Shown one piece after another: positions 19,233-28,478 of a stretch of 64,000 bases of DNA. A program made the position numbers and the translations under genes. The DNA comes from Psychrobacter jeotgali (lineage in GTDB: Bacteria; Pseudomonadota; Gammaproteobacteria; Pseudomonadales; Moraxellaceae): NCBI RefSeq assembly GCF_904846315.1, contig NZ_CAJHAF010000001.1, positions 1,984,001 through 2,048,000 on the forward strand, read 5' to 3'. Position 1 is the first letter of the stretch. Every line of letters starts with the position of its first letter. The notes under the pieces are model-generated. The model was not told where the DNA came from. It searched no databases and saw nothing but the letters and a program-made list of their open reading frames with translations.

Positions 19233-20528
19233 TTATTTATAGCGATAACGAGCTGAGCGTGCATGCGCCTCTAAGTCCTCATGCTGAGCTAAGATATCAG
19301 CCGTCTTTGCTAAAGGTTTACTGCCGCTCTCACTGCAATAAATGAGCGATGATTTCTTTTGAAAATCATACACCCCTAATGGAGATGAAAAGCGTGCCGT
19401 ACCTGACGTGGGCAACACATGGTTGGGACCTGCGCAGTAGTCGCCAATTGCCTCTGGCGTATGACGACCCATAAAGATCGCCCCAGCGTGACGAATATCA
19501 TTCAGTAGCGCATCAGGATCATCAACGGAGAGCTCTAAATGTTCAGGGGCAATGCGATTAATGAGCGCCATGCCCTCGCTTCTATCTTTGACCCATATCA
19601 AAGCACCACGATTCTGTAATGAATCGCGAGCGATATCTGCTTTTGGGAGCTCTGCTAAGGCTTTTTCGATCTCTGCCGCCACAGCCGTTAATTGCTCGCG
19701 GCTGGTAGTCACAAAGATAGCTTGGGCAATACGGTCATGCTCAGCTTGCGATAATAAATCCATGGCTAGCCAGTCCGCCCGATCGTTCTCCTCACCTTCA
19801 GCATAGACTAGCACCTCGGAAGGTCCGGCAATCATATCGATGCCCACTTGTCCAAAGACCGCCCGTTTTGCCGCTGCTACGTACTTATTACCCGGCCCAG
19901 TTATCTTATCTACCGCTGGAATAGTTTGGGTGCCGTAAGCTAAAGCAGCAACCGCTTGAGCACCACCAATAGTAAAGACTTTATCAACCCCTGCCAAATG
20001 AGCGGCGGCCAATACTAAGGGATTCAGCACGCCTTTGGGCGCTGGCACTACCATGATGACTTCTTTTACTCCGGCTACTTTTGCAGGAATAGCATTCATT
20101 AATACTGAAGAAGGATAAGAAGCCAAGCCGCCCGGCACATAAATACCGACACGGTCGAGCGCCGTTACCTTTTGACCCAAGCGGTTGCCGAGCTCATCAG
20201 TATATTGCCAAGTCTCTTGTTGCTGGCGTTCATGAAAGGTTCGTACGCGAGCAGCCGCTGTGGTTAGCGCCTCTCTGACCTTACCATCAAGATTATCAAA
20301 AGCTTCAGCCAGCGCCTGTTGCGATAGACTCAATTCGTCCATCGAAGTCGCAGTATGCTGATCAAACTTCTGGGTCAATGCCAGTACTACGCTGTCACCA
20401 TCATGACGAACTTGAGCGATTATATCGTCCACGGTCTTTAATAATTGGGCATCATTGACGGTTTCAAAAGCTAGTAATTTAGATAATTGCTGCTCAAAAT
20501 TGCTATCTGAGGTACTTAATTGGCGCAT
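19233..20528 (-). CDS. hisD: Histidinol dehydrogenase
   Basis: Zinc enzyme that oxidises L-histidinol twice with NAD to histidine, the last step of the pathway. The 431-residue protein has normal length and family motifs: [25 protein letters not shown] is split by me as GIYVPGG and [12 protein letters not shown] near 128-150, [12 protein letters not shown] near 190, [12 protein letters not shown] near 207 and the SQAEHD zinc-site histidine near 262, with GPNHVLPT near 376 for the other ligand region. An AGGA site precedes the ATG. It is 116 bases before hisC and 428 bases after hisG; a hairpin sits in the latter spacer. Confidence 0.96.
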   Translation of the reverse strand: MRQLSTSDSNFEQQLSKLLAFETVNDAQLLKTVDDIIAQVRHDGDSVVLALTQKFDQHTATSMDELSLSQQALAEAFDNLDGKVREALTTAAARVRTFHERQQQETWQYTDELGNRLGQKVTALDRVGIYVPGGLASYPSSVLMNAIPAKVAGVKEVIMVVPAPKGVLNPLVLAAAHLAGVDKVFTIGGAQAVAALAYGTQTIPAVDKITGPGNKYVAAAKRAVFGQVGIDMIAGPSEVLVYAEGEENDRADWLAMDLLSQAEHDRIAQAIFVTTSREQLTAVAAEIEKALAELPKADIARDSLQNRGALIWVKDRSEGMALINRIAPEHLELSVDDPDALLNDIRHAGAIFMGRHTPEAIGDYCAGPNHVLPTSGTARFSSPLGVYDFQKKSSLIYCSESGSKPLAKTADILAQHEDLEAHARSARYRYK

Positions 20529-20956
20529 AACTTAATCCTAGGTTAAGGGCGCTCACTCTTTATTATATGCGGTTGCTGTTCTTTTAGAGTACGCCATTCA
20601 TTAGTTTATAAAACTAAAAGTAAGATAAATACGGGAACTTGCCTGAACTTGATACTATAATTAGCAAAAACAATGAGTAAAAAGTTAGTCACAAAGTCAT
20701 TGTAAAATAGTATTTATATTTAGTTTAACGGATTCAGCTGCTAAAGGGTATAGGCATCATAAAATCCAAAATATATTCATCCTAAATATGAGACATAATA
20801 AAACCAGTTTAGCATGCCTAATTAAAATCCAAGGGCTAAACTGGTTTAAAAAACTTGATGATTAAAGTTAATATTGTTAATAGGAGCGTTATTAATTACT
20901 ACAAATCCAAAAACTTACTAGTCAAAGAGCAAGCCTAGTACTTAATAATAAGTGCC
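20529..20956 (-). other. hisG-hisD spacer
   Basis: 428 bases between hisG and hisD with no gene. Apart from the long hairpin at 20801-20847 the sequence is AT-rich and shows no leader peptide with a run of histidine codons on the minus strand, so classical his attenuation is not supported. Confidence 0.5.
20801..20847 (-). terminator. Long hairpin after hisG
   Basis: A perfect 13-bp inverted repeat, AAACCAGTTTAGC and GCTAAACTGGTTT, encloses a 21-base loop 110 bases downstream of the hisG stop. On the minus strand the stem ends in TTTTATTA, enough for a weak terminator; the large loop is unusual for one. It may separate murA-hisG transcription from hisD-hisC, or be a repeated palindromic element. 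Confidence 0.5.
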
Positions 20957-21664
20957 CTATGAAACCGCAGCAACACTGCCTTTAAAGCTCTCTATTATCG
21001 GCTCAAGTAACCAAAATTTACGCTTATAACTGACTTGATTGACAATAAGGCGCGAAGACACATCGCAGATATGCTCAAGCGGCTCTAAACCGTTAGCGAT
21101 TAGAGTATTGCCGGTATCGACCACATCAACGATCAAATCTCCTAAACCGACCAAGGGCGCAAGCTCCATCGAGCCATAAAGCTTGATAACATCGACTTGC
21201 TGACCTTGACTAGCAAAATACGCACGCGCCACATTGACATATTTGGTTGCAATACGCAGACGACGATTGGGCAGGGTTGCGCCTTTTACCCCAGCTGTCA
21301 TCAGCTTACACTGAGCAATTTGCAAATCTAACAGCTCATAAACATGATTAGCACCATGTTCAAGCAAAACATCTTTACCTGCTACGCCAAAATCAGCAGC
21401 GCCGTGCTCTACATAAGTCGGTACGTCGCTGGCACGTAAAATCAACACCCGCACATCAGGATTGGTGGTCGGAAAAATAAGCTTGCGAGAAGCTGCCGGG
21501 TCTTCTAATAATTCAATGCCAGCGGCCTGTAACAAAGGCATGGTCTCTTCTAAAATGCGCCCTTTCGATAAGGCTAAGGTCAGGCCATTGAACTCGTTAT
21601 CTACTTCATTTATCAGAGTGTTTGTCGATGAGCCTTTTTGCTCAGTCTGTTGTTGTTCAGTCAT
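20957..21664 (-). CDS. hisG: ATP phosphoribosyltransferase, short form
   Basis: First enzyme of histidine synthesis, joining ATP and PRPP. At 235 residues it is the short form that lacks the C-terminal histidine-binding domain and works in a complex with the HisRS-like regulator HisZ; no hisZ is in this window. Motifs include [18 protein letters not shown] (about 28-45), [15 protein letters not shown] (about 88-102), [14 protein letters not shown] (about 137) and the PRPP-site sequence [16 protein letters not shown] (about 173-188). The first 25 residues are a Gln/Thr-rich extension. It follows murA by 75 bases as in Acinetobacter-type genomes. Confidence 0.95.
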   Translation of the reverse strand: MTEQQQTEQKGSSTNTLINEVDNEFNGLTLALSKGRILEETMPLLQAAGIELLEDPAASRKLIFPTTNPDVRVLILRASDVPTYVEHGAADFGVAGKDVLLEHGANHVYELLDLQIAQCKLMTAGVKGATLPNRRLRIATKYVNVARAYFASQGQQVDVIKLYGSMELAPLVGLGDLIVDVVDTGNTLIANGLEPLEHICDVSSRLIVNQVSYKRKFWLLEPIIESFKGSVAAVS

Positions 21665-21739
21665 AGTAGCTAGCTACCCGTTGTGGTCTAGGTTGTAGGT
21701 ATTGCGCCTTGGCAGTTTTATAAGTAACTTAGTAATGAA

Positions 21740-23008
21740 CTAATCATTAGTATTAATACGCTCAATGGTCACGCCCAGCGCCCGTAACTTATTTTCAACA
21801 TCTTCATAGCCGCGGTCGATATGATAAATGCGGTCAATAAGACTCTGCCCTTCAGCGGCAGCGGCAGCCATTACCAATGACATCGAAGCGCGTAGATCCG
21901 TTGCCATAACTGGAGCGGCAGTAAAATTTTCGACGCCTCTAACCACTGCGGTATGACCATCTACTTGAATAGAAGCCCCCAAACGATTAAGTTCAGGGAC
22001 ATGCATATAACGGTTTTCGAAGATATTTTCAATAATCGTACTGGTACCATCGGCTAGACAACAAACCGCCATAAGCTGAGCTTGCATATCAGTAGGAAAG
22101 CCTGGATGAGGCTGGGTACGAATATCGACAGGTTGTGGACGCCCCTTCATCTGAGCACGAATCCAATCCTCGCCCGTAGTGATAGTCGCCCCCATGGCTT
22201 CGAACTTTTCTAGCACCGGATAAAGCAGGTCTGCCCTAGTATTTTTTGTCATGACATCACCGCGGGTCATCAGCGCACCAGCTAAATAGGAGCCAGTTTC
22301 GATGCGATCTGGGACTACTGAATACTCACAGCCATGCAAACGATCTACCCCTTCAATGGTCATCGTTGCCGTACCAATACCGCTAATCTTTGCGCCCATG
22401 GCTACTAGCATATTGGCCAAATCAACCACTTCTGGCTCCAGCGCACAGTTACCAAGAATAGTTGTACCCTTAGCCAATACCGCTGCCATAATAACGTTTT
22501 CAGTACCACCAACGGTAATCATATCAAATGAGAAGTTACAGCCAATTAGCTTGCCGCCTTTAGGAGCACGCGCTTTTACGTAGCCGTTTTCTACGCTAAT
22601 TTCAGCTCCCATAGCTTCAAAAGCTTTTAGATGCTGATCCACCGGACGTGAGCCAATAGCGCAGCCACCCGGTAATGAAACCTCAGCTTCACCAAAACGT
22701 GCTAGCAATGGCCCTAGTACCAAAATTGAGGCGCGCATAGTTTTGACCAGATCATAAGGCGCATAAAAGCTATTGATACTATTGGTATCACAGGTAACGG
22801 TATCATCCTGTTTTTGAATATCAATACCCATACCTGCAATCAGCTGGATCAAGGTACGCACATCCTGCAACCAAGGTACGTTATGGATGGTAGTTGGGGT
22901 TTCAGCCAATATCGTTGCTGCTAATAAAGGTAAAGCGGCATTCTTGGCGCCTGAGATAGTGACTTCTCCGGCGATACGACTACTTCCGGTAATTAAAAAC
23001 TGATCCAT
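21740..23008 (-). CDS. murA: UDP-N-acetylglucosamine 1-carboxyvinyltransferase
   Basis: Cytoplasmic enzyme of the first committed step of peptidoglycan synthesis, transferring enolpyruvate from PEP to UDP-GlcNAc. The 422-residue protein has the start [29 protein letters not shown] split as MDQFLITG and [13 protein letters not shown] (19-31), the catalytic-loop [15 protein letters not shown] with Cys116, and later [14 protein letters not shown] near 300. Cys at 116 predicts fosfomycin sensitivity by target. It lies 92 bases after the BolA-family gene and 75 before hisG, a conserved order in beta- and gammaproteobacteria. Confidence 0.97.
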   Translation of the reverse strand: MDQFLITGSSRIAGEVTISGAKNAALPLLAATILAETPTTIHNVPWLQDVRTLIQLIAGMGIDIQKQDDTVTCDTNSINSFYAPYDLVKTMRASILVLGPLLARFGEAEVSLPGGCAIGSRPVDQHLKAFEAMGAEISVENGYVKARAPKGGKLIGCNFSFDMITVGGTENVIMAAVLAKGTTILGNCALEPEVVDLANMLVAMGAKISGIGTATMTIEGVDRLHGCEYSVVPDRIETGSYLAGALMTRGDVMTKNTRADLLYPVLEKFEAMGATITTGEDWIRAQMKGRPQPVDIRTQPHPGFPTDMQAQLMAVCCLADGTSTIIENIFENRYMHVPELNRLGASIQVDGHTAVVRGVENFTAAPVMATDLRASMSLVMAAAAAEGQSLIDRIYHIDRGYEDVENKLRALGVTIERINTND

Positions 23009-23100
23009 AACGTTGATAACCTAGCTGTTGATATAAAATGTGAGTGTAGTAGAGATATAGATTGCTATAAAAGACCAGCAAGCACCAGCCAAATATAAGC

Positions 23101-23352
23101 TTAGCCTTTGGACTGAGCTTCCCATTCAGCAGGGGTCAACGCTTGAATATTAAGCGCATGAATATCGCCACTGGCAATTTTGTCATTAACTAACGCATAG
23201 ACCGCCTGTTGGCGCTGTACTAAGCGCTTGCCCTCGAAGCTTGTATCAACTACGCGAACATCAAATTTATTACCTTGATTGGCCGCTTGAATGAAAGCGT
23301 CTGGAAAGTGCTGTTGTAAAAATGCGATTAGATCGTCAGCATTCATGCTCAT
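23101..23352 (-). CDS. ibaG: BolA family protein IbaG
   Basis: Small BolA-like protein; family members bind [2Fe-2S] clusters together with monothiol glutaredoxins, and IbaG is linked to acid stress and envelope homeostasis. The 83-residue product has the BolA core with a conserved-region VNDKIASGDIHALNIQALTP near residues 50-70. It is upstream of and co-oriented with murA, the usual ibaG-murA pair. The usual Mla lipid-transport genes are not next to it here. The call rests on size, core similarity and context. Confidence 0.9.
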   Translation of the reverse strand: MSMNADDLIAFLQQHFPDAFIQAANQGNKFDVRVVDTSFEGKRLVQRQQAVYALVNDKIASGDIHALNIQALTPAEWEAQSKG

Positions 23353-23456
23353 AAGAGATCCTATTTTTAAAAGGTGAGATAATAGTTATATGTTAAATGG
23401 CGTCATTATAACAAGAGTTTGACGCTCTTACAGTACTGTCTACGATTAACCATTTA

Positions 23457-24491
23457 TTAATTAAGCTGTTTATGCAAATAACTTAGTACTTGCGCTCGTA
23501 CACCATTGACCCAGCGTAAGGGCGGCGCCATCGCCCCAATACTGGTAGCATGACTTGCCCCTTTAATCTCACCATTTTCGACGGTAGCGCCAAAATCTTT
23601 TAAGGCTTGAGTCATTTTGATCGTATTGCTCTCATGGACGGTTTTGTCATTCTCAGCGGTGAGCAATAAGTAAGGCGGCTGATTGCCTTTAATATGTCTA
23701 TCCGGCATCACCTCATCTGGGGTAGCCGTACTGGCAAAAGCCGTACTGCCGCCGTATTGGCGAAAGTCATAACTATAAGGGCCTGCAATACCAATGACTG
23801 CACTGATGTCGTTGGGACTGATTCCGTAAGGCGCTAAAAAATCTTCGTTTGAGACCGCCGCTAGCGCATTAAAAGCACCTGCTGAATGTCCAATGACTGC
23901 AAAGCGCTGAGGATCGGCATGCAGGTTAGATGCGTTGTTATAACTCCATGCAATCGCTTGAGCGGTATCTTCAACATAATCAGGATAGACATGCTCAGGC
24001 GCTTTTCGATAGTTAATCACAGCGGTGATATAACCTGCCTGCGCTAAGCTTTGTCCGACAAAGGCGTATTCATCCTTATTGCCACTTTCCCATGAGCCGC
24101 CGTGGACAAACACTACCATCGGATAGCTCACATTAACAGTACGCTTGGCTTGCATAGCTTGCGCTAGAGCTTTGGGATAATAAACATCTAAATCCTGTAA
24201 GGGCTCATCACCATATAAAATATTTTTACTAACCCCAACACCGCCACTTGATGTAATACCATTGACTACAGCTAGAGCTGAGAGAGCTTGAGCCTGTTGA
24301 GCGGCCATCAAGGTACCACCCAGAGCTATAGCCGCAGTAATGCCCGCACCTACCCCTTTTAGTGAAAGAGCTTTGCTGGTCGCATTGCTTGTACCGTTAT
24401 CGATGGTTTTTTGGTCTGTAGTGTTTGTTTGATTTATAGCATGGGCATTTTCTCGATTGCTATTATTAGGCGCTTTTTTCGAACCTTTCAT
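23457..24491 (-). CDS. Alpha/beta hydrolase (esterase-like), probably exported
   Basis: Serine hydrolase of the esterase/lipase superfamily. In 344 residues it shows the oxyanion HGG motif (VVFVHGGSWESGNKD, 130-132), nucleophile Ser203 in IGHSAGAFNAL, and likely Asp282 (TAENDKTVH) and His314 (GASHATS). Residues 1-40 are polar and Asn/Thr-rich, followed by a hydrophobic stretch (about 43-70, ending AAQQAQA), which could be a signal peptide with a long n-region or a signal anchor; a later start near this stretch is possible. The substrate is unknown; the closest recognisable group is the hormone-sensitive-lipase/BD-FAE-like carboxylesterases. It stands between ibaG and the BON lipoprotein gene, all leftward. 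Confidence 0.8.
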   Translation of the reverse strand: MKGSKKAPNNSNRENAHAINQTNTTDQKTIDNGTSNATSKALSLKGVGAGITAAIALGGTLMAAQQAQALSALAVVNGITSSGGVGVSKNILYGDEPLQDLDVYYPKALAQAMQAKRTVNVSYPMVVFVHGGSWESGNKDEYAFVGQSLAQAGYITAVINYRKAPEHVYPDYVEDTAQAIAWSYNNASNLHADPQRFAVIGHSAGAFNALAAVSNEDFLAPYGISPNDISAVIGIAGPYSYDFRQYGGSTAFASTATPDEVMPDRHIKGNQPPYLLLTAENDKTVHESNTIKMTQALKDFGATVENGEIKGASHATSIGAMAPPLRWVNGVRAQVLSYLHKQLN

Positions 24492-24676
24492 AACTTATAT
24501 CCCTATTATCATTTAAGCGTTAGGTAACCACCTATCCATAGCCGCAGTATTTTAATGGTTGATATGCGCAACCATTATCATTCTCTACCACTGATATAGT
24601 AACGGATTACTAAAAGTAGGCCGTGCGCTTACTGTTAATAATATTTAGGGTTCTTGTGAACAAACTATAGTAGGTG

Positions 24677-25492
24677 CTAATTGCCATACAAATCAACATA
24701 AGTGCTTGAAGGGTCTTGTTCAGTAGGTACTGGTTCGTTAACAGAGCTGGCTGGTACGCTTGTTGAAGCGGCATTTCTGACAATAGGAGTGGCTACCAGC
24801 GGCTGAGCATCCGCAGAAGCGCTCACGTTATTTTCAAACATAATATCTTCATCACTAATAGGCGCACCGGTATCGTTGACCAGAGTCGTTAGTAATACCA
24901 GCTCGGTAACACCAGCTGTACTATTAGCAATATCGATTAAATGGCTCTGCTGGGTTGGGGTCAACCGCCCCATTACATATACCACGCCAGTGTTTGTCAC
25001 TACTTTAATTTGTGAGGATTTGATGCTGTTGTTTGCCAAAACCTTTGCCGTTATCTTTGAGCTGATATAACCGTCTTGCACGTTTGAGCTGTAGCCACGG
25101 GCAACACTGACATTGAGCTCATTATAAACCTTGCGTACATCAGGCATAGAACCGATAACTTCCTCGACCTGAGTCTTGAGCTCCTCAGTAGGAATCTCAC
25201 CAGTCAATAGTACTTCACTATAAAAACTATCAATACTCATACGGCTGTTCTGCTGTAAATTTTGCTGCAAACCATAAGCATTGATTTTGGCCGTATGCTC
25301 AATACTACGATCAAGCAGACGCTGCGGAATCGTGCGCTCAGTCACGGGTACGCCGTAGGTTCCCTCTGTGCTATTGGTAAGATAATTGGTGGTACAGCCG
25401 GTACTGACTATGCTAGCTATGAGTAATGTGCTTAGCATAGTACGGCGAGGTAAGGTAGAAATAGTAGTGAGCAAACGCATCCTTGTCATCAT
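24677..25492 (-). CDS. BON-domain outer-membrane lipoprotein (DolP-like)
   Basis: A lipoprotein signal ends in the lipobox STGC (Cys33). Two BON domains follow, about residues 65-135 (with LTGEIPTEELKTQVEE) and 143-215 (with VVTNTGVVYVMGRLT), the arrangement of DolP/YraP, which supports outer-membrane integrity and binds anionic phospholipid. The 271-residue protein is longer than DolP (191) because of a Ser/Pro/Val-rich tail after 220. The neighbours yraN and rsmI are the same ones that flank dolP in enterics (diaA and lpoA are absent), which supports the call. Two ATGs one codon apart are possible starts after AGAGG. Confidence 0.85.
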   Translation of the reverse strand: MMTRMRLLTTISTLPRRTMLSTLLIASIVSTGCTTNYLTNSTEGTYGVPVTERTIPQRLLDRSIEHTAKINAYGLQQNLQQNSRMSIDSFYSEVLLTGEIPTEELKTQVEEVIGSMPDVRKVYNELNVSVARGYSSNVQDGYISSKITAKVLANNSIKSSQIKVVTNTGVVYVMGRLTPTQQSHLIDIANSTAGVTELVLLTTLVNDTGAPISDEDIMFENNVSASADAQPLVATPIVRNAASTSVPASSVNEPVPTEQDPSSTYVDLYGN

Positions 25493-25679
25493 TGACCTCT
25501 TAGAGCTTAGGATTGTAGATTGAATAAATTAAGCTACTTTACTTAGTTTTTATCATGAGCAGTTAGGTTTTTGGTAACGGCAACTTGTTGAGAAGTTAAT
25601 AACTCTAATTGATAACTATAAATTAGGTAAATAAATACTACAGTCATAAATATACTTATTATCAATAATCATATAATAC

Positions 25680-26177
25680 TTACCAGGCGCTAGCTACAAA
25701 AGCAGCCGCTAACCATTCTGGCTGATAGCTGGCATCTAAATTTTCATGGTCTACACTATCATGCTGATCATCCTTGATAGGTGGGTATCTGATATCATAG
25801 GCAATCACATCAAATCGGCATTCATAGTTGGCATATTGAGGATGATACTGTAAAAAGTATTTAGCGGTTTTGGTGATTTTACGTTGTTTTGCCGAGGTAA
25901 CACTTAACGCCGCATCACCAAAGCTGGAGCGCAGGCGCTGACGTACTTCAATAAATACTAGCGTTGGCCATGCTTGCCCGGCTTCAACCATGATTAGATC
26001 CAATTCACCGGTTTTTGGTTGCTGCCAGTTTTGCGCAATCAACACCAAACCTTGGGCTTGCAGGAATAATAAAGCTTGCTGCTCAAAATAGCGACCTTGA
26101 CGCTGCTTAGGAGAGCTCACAGCCAATGGTCGGCGACTATTCTTATTAGCACTGGTTTTCGAGCTTTTGGGCGCCAT
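25680..26177 (-). CDS. yraN: UPF0102 family protein YraN
   Basis: Predicted endonuclease-fold protein of unknown role, conserved beside rsmI in many bacteria. The 165-residue product shows RQGRYFEQQALLFLQAQGL, GELDLIMVEAG and FIEVRQRLRSSFGDAA between residues 25 and 95; GELDLI and the FIEVR stretch correspond to the acidic nuclease-like positions (E-D and E-x-K type, here E-V-R) of the family. The N-terminal 20 residues are basic and Ser-rich. Normal family length is about 115-130, so both ends are extended. It is divergent from rsmI across 171 bases. Confidence 0.9.
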   Translation of the reverse strand: MAPKSSKTSANKNSRRPLAVSSPKQRQGRYFEQQALLFLQAQGLVLIAQNWQQPKTGELDLIMVEAGQAWPTLVFIEVRQRLRSSFGDAALSVTSAKQRKITKTAKYFLQYHPQYANYECRFDVIAYDIRYPPIKDDQHDSVDHENLDASYQPEWLAAAFVASAW

Positions 26178-26348
26178 AATCTTGGCTTCTGTCTATGAAC
26201 ATTTAAGAATTATCATAGCACAACATGCTAAACTAGGGCGGTTCATAACTTATATTTAATATTGGATTTAATATGAGAGTGTATTGAATATATAACTCCC
26301 TATTTAGCTTTGAATATTTTTAACTTTTATAACGCCTGTGAGGTTTTC

Positions 26349-27278
26349 ATGTCTACCCCTACCGCGATGCCGGCTCGCCTTTACATCGTTGCCACCCCTA
26401 TTGGCAACCTTGGCGATATGACGGCACGCGCCATTGACACTCTAAAACAGGTGGCTATTATCGCTTGTGAAGATACTCGCACCTCAGGTAAATTGCTGGC
26501 GCATTTTGGCATTGATACCAAAAGCGAGCAGACTATTAATGATAGCTCTAATGATAAAACTGATAAAACAGCAGATAAGAAAGGTCATAATAAGCTGTGG
26601 GCGTATCATGAACACAATAGCGCTATTCAAACCCCCAAAATTATTGAGATGATTCAGCAAGGTCATTCGGTGGCCTTGATTAGTGATGCGGGCACACCAC
26701 TGGTTAGCGACCCTGGTTATCAGTTGGTGCAAGCGGCGCATAGCGCTGGTGTTACCGTCGCGCCTATCGTTGGCGCATCAGCGGCAATCGCTGCCTTGTC
26801 AGTAGCAGGACTGCCCTCTGACCGTTTTAGCTTTATTGGATTTTTACCCGCAAAAACTCATGGTCGTCAAAAGCAGCTTGATGCTCTAAAATCCCGTACT
26901 GAAACCCTGATATTTTATGAAGCACCGCACCGTATTATTGCCAGTTTAAAGGATATGGCGGAAATATTCGGCGCTGATCGTGAAGTTACTTTTTGTCGTG
27001 AGCTCACCAAAACTTTTGAGACTGTCTATAAATCTACCTTAGGCGCTTTAATTGATTTTGTTAGCGCTGATGATAATCAACAACGCGGTGAAATCGTAAT
27101 TGTAGTTGCTGGCAACAGTAGTGCAACTGACGACGATGACATTAGTACTCATGATGCATTATTGCAGCGCTTATTAGAAGATTTATCAGTCAAAAAGGCG
27201 GCGGCTTTGGGGGCGGATATTACCGGTGTAAAAAAGAATGCGCTGTATCAGCGGCTGCTTGAACTCCAAAATGAGTAA
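26349..27278 (+). CDS. rsmI: 16S rRNA (cytidine-1402-2'-O)-methyltransferase
   Basis: SAM-dependent tetrapyrrole-methylase-fold enzyme that 2'-O-methylates C1402 in the ribosomal P site. From the chosen ATG (GAGG lies seven bases ahead; an in-frame ATG at 26310 is rejected) the protein has 309 residues. Motifs: ARLYIVATPIGNLGDMTARA near the start, ACEDTRTSGKLLAHFG (about 41), ISDAGTPLVSDPGY (about 105) and GFLPAK (about 155), FYEAPHRI (about 180). A 23-residue Asn/Asp/Lys/Thr-rich insertion (about 58-80) breaks the otherwise close match to RsmI. Confidence 0.95.
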   Translation: MSTPTAMPARLYIVATPIGNLGDMTARAIDTLKQVAIIACEDTRTSGKLLAHFGIDTKSEQTINDSSNDKTDKTADKKGHNKLWAYHEHNSAIQTPKIIEMIQQGHSVALISDAGTPLVSDPGYQLVQAAHSAGVTVAPIVGASAAIAALSVAGLPSDRFSFIGFLPAKTHGRQKQLDALKSRTETLIFYEAPHRIIASLKDMAEIFGADREVTFCRELTKTFETVYKSTLGALIDFVSADDNQQRGEIVIVVAGNSSATDDDDISTHDALLQRLLEDLSVKKAAALGADITGVKKNALYQRLLELQNE

Positions 27279-27347
27279 AAGCCACTATTTGATTTTTATT
27301 TTGATACTTTTTATTTTTTATTTTGATATAAAGGTAGGAGAGCTAAA

Positions 27348-28370
27348 ATGTACGATGTAATGGCGATAGGTAATGCATTGGTAGATCATGAATATGTGCT
27401 GATTGATGCCGCCTTAGAAGATACCGGTTTAGTCAAAGGTCAGATGACGCTGGCAGGGCTTGAAGAACAAAAAGAGCTGCTTGCCTTTCTTGATTTGGCT
27501 GATATTGAACCTTCAAAACAAGCAGGTGGCGGCTCAGCAGCTAATGCGATGTTTACTTTTGCTAGTTTGGGCGGCAAACCCTTTTATGCGTGCCGAGTTG
27601 GAGATGACGAGCCTGGCCAATTCTACCTGCAAGACTTAAACCAAGCAGGCGTTGCTACCTCCAAAAAGTCTATCCATGCTGGCGGGGTAACGGGGTCCTG
27701 TGTGGTCGCTGTCACCAACGATGGCGAGCGCACTATGCAAACCTATCTTGGTACCTCAAGCGATATCACCGAAGATAACGTCGATTTTGAGGCATTAACC
27801 CAAGCCGACTGGTTATATATCGAGGGTTATTTGGCCATGTCTGAAAGTATTCAGCCAGCGATGACCAAACTGCGCCAACAAGCAGGAATTCATGGTGCCA
27901 AAATTGCGGTAAGTTTCGCCGATCCGGCGGTAGTAAAGTTCGCTAAAGACGGTTTACTTAATATGCTGGGCAATAAAGTAGCGGTGATATTTTGTAATAG
28001 TGAAGAGGCCAAGCTATTTACCGATAAAAAACAAATAAAAGCTTCAGCACGTGCTTTGTTAGATTATTGTCAAATTGCCGTAGTAACCGATAGCGCTAAT
28101 AATACTATTATTGCGCAGCAGCCTGATGACGAGAATGGCGAGATTATATTTCATGAAGTACCCACCCCTACAGTCACCAATGTCGTCGACACCAATGGTG
28201 CAGGCGACAACTATTCTGGCGCTTTTTTATACGCATTATCGCAGCAGTATAGCTTACCGGAGTGTGGCCGGTTGGCTGGCGAAATCGCCTCTCAAGTGGT
28301 GCAGCAATTCGGTCCACGCCTAGAGCCACAAGAGTACCAAGATATCGCTCGCCGGGTACTGACCGTTTAG
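27348..28370 (+). CDS. PfkB-family nucleoside/sugar kinase (adenosine kinase-like)
   Basis: Ribokinase-fold kinase of 340 residues. The substrate-binding N-terminal signature reads GGGSAANAMFTFASLGGKP (about 62-80), and the ATP/anion-hole signature near the C terminus is DTNGAGDNYSGAFLYAL (about 283-299) with the catalytic Asp in GAGD. Overall similarity is to the adenosine kinase branch as annotated in Pseudomonas and Acinetobacter, but the true substrate (adenosine, another nucleoside or a sugar) cannot be read from sequence. AGGAG stands before the ATG. It follows rsmI by 69 bases and is probably transcribed with it, ending at a terminator shared with convergent metY. Confidence 0.82.
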   Translation: MYDVMAIGNALVDHEYVLIDAALEDTGLVKGQMTLAGLEEQKELLAFLDLADIEPSKQAGGGSAANAMFTFASLGGKPFYACRVGDDEPGQFYLQDLNQAGVATSKKSIHAGGVTGSCVVAVTNDGERTMQTYLGTSSDITEDNVDFEALTQADWLYIEGYLAMSESIQPAMTKLRQQAGIHGAKIAVSFADPAVVKFAKDGLLNMLGNKVAVIFCNSEEAKLFTDKKQIKASARALLDYCQIAVVTDSANNTIIAQQPDDENGEIIFHEVPTPTVTNVVDTNGAGDNYSGAFLYALSQQYSLPECGRLAGEIASQVVQQFGPRLEPQEYQDIARRVLTV

Positions 28371-28410
28371 AAACTCAAAAATTAATAAATTTAACACTTA
28401 TCAAAGCGTG

Positions 28411-28441
28411 AAAAAGCCCATATTTATAATACGGGCTTTTT
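28411..28441. terminator. Bidirectional terminator between the kinase gene and metY
   Basis: AAAAAGCCC and GGGCTTTTT form a 9-bp stem with a 13-base loop; the A and T flanks provide a U-run for transcripts from either side. It lies between convergent genes. Confidence 0.88.
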
Positions 28442-28478
28442 GCTTATGCTAAAGATGAAAATCTAGTACAAAGTGCTT

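Noticed and set aside
20529..20956. his operon leader peptide/attenuator
   Set aside because: No minus-strand short frame with clustered histidine codons precedes a terminator-antiterminator pair.
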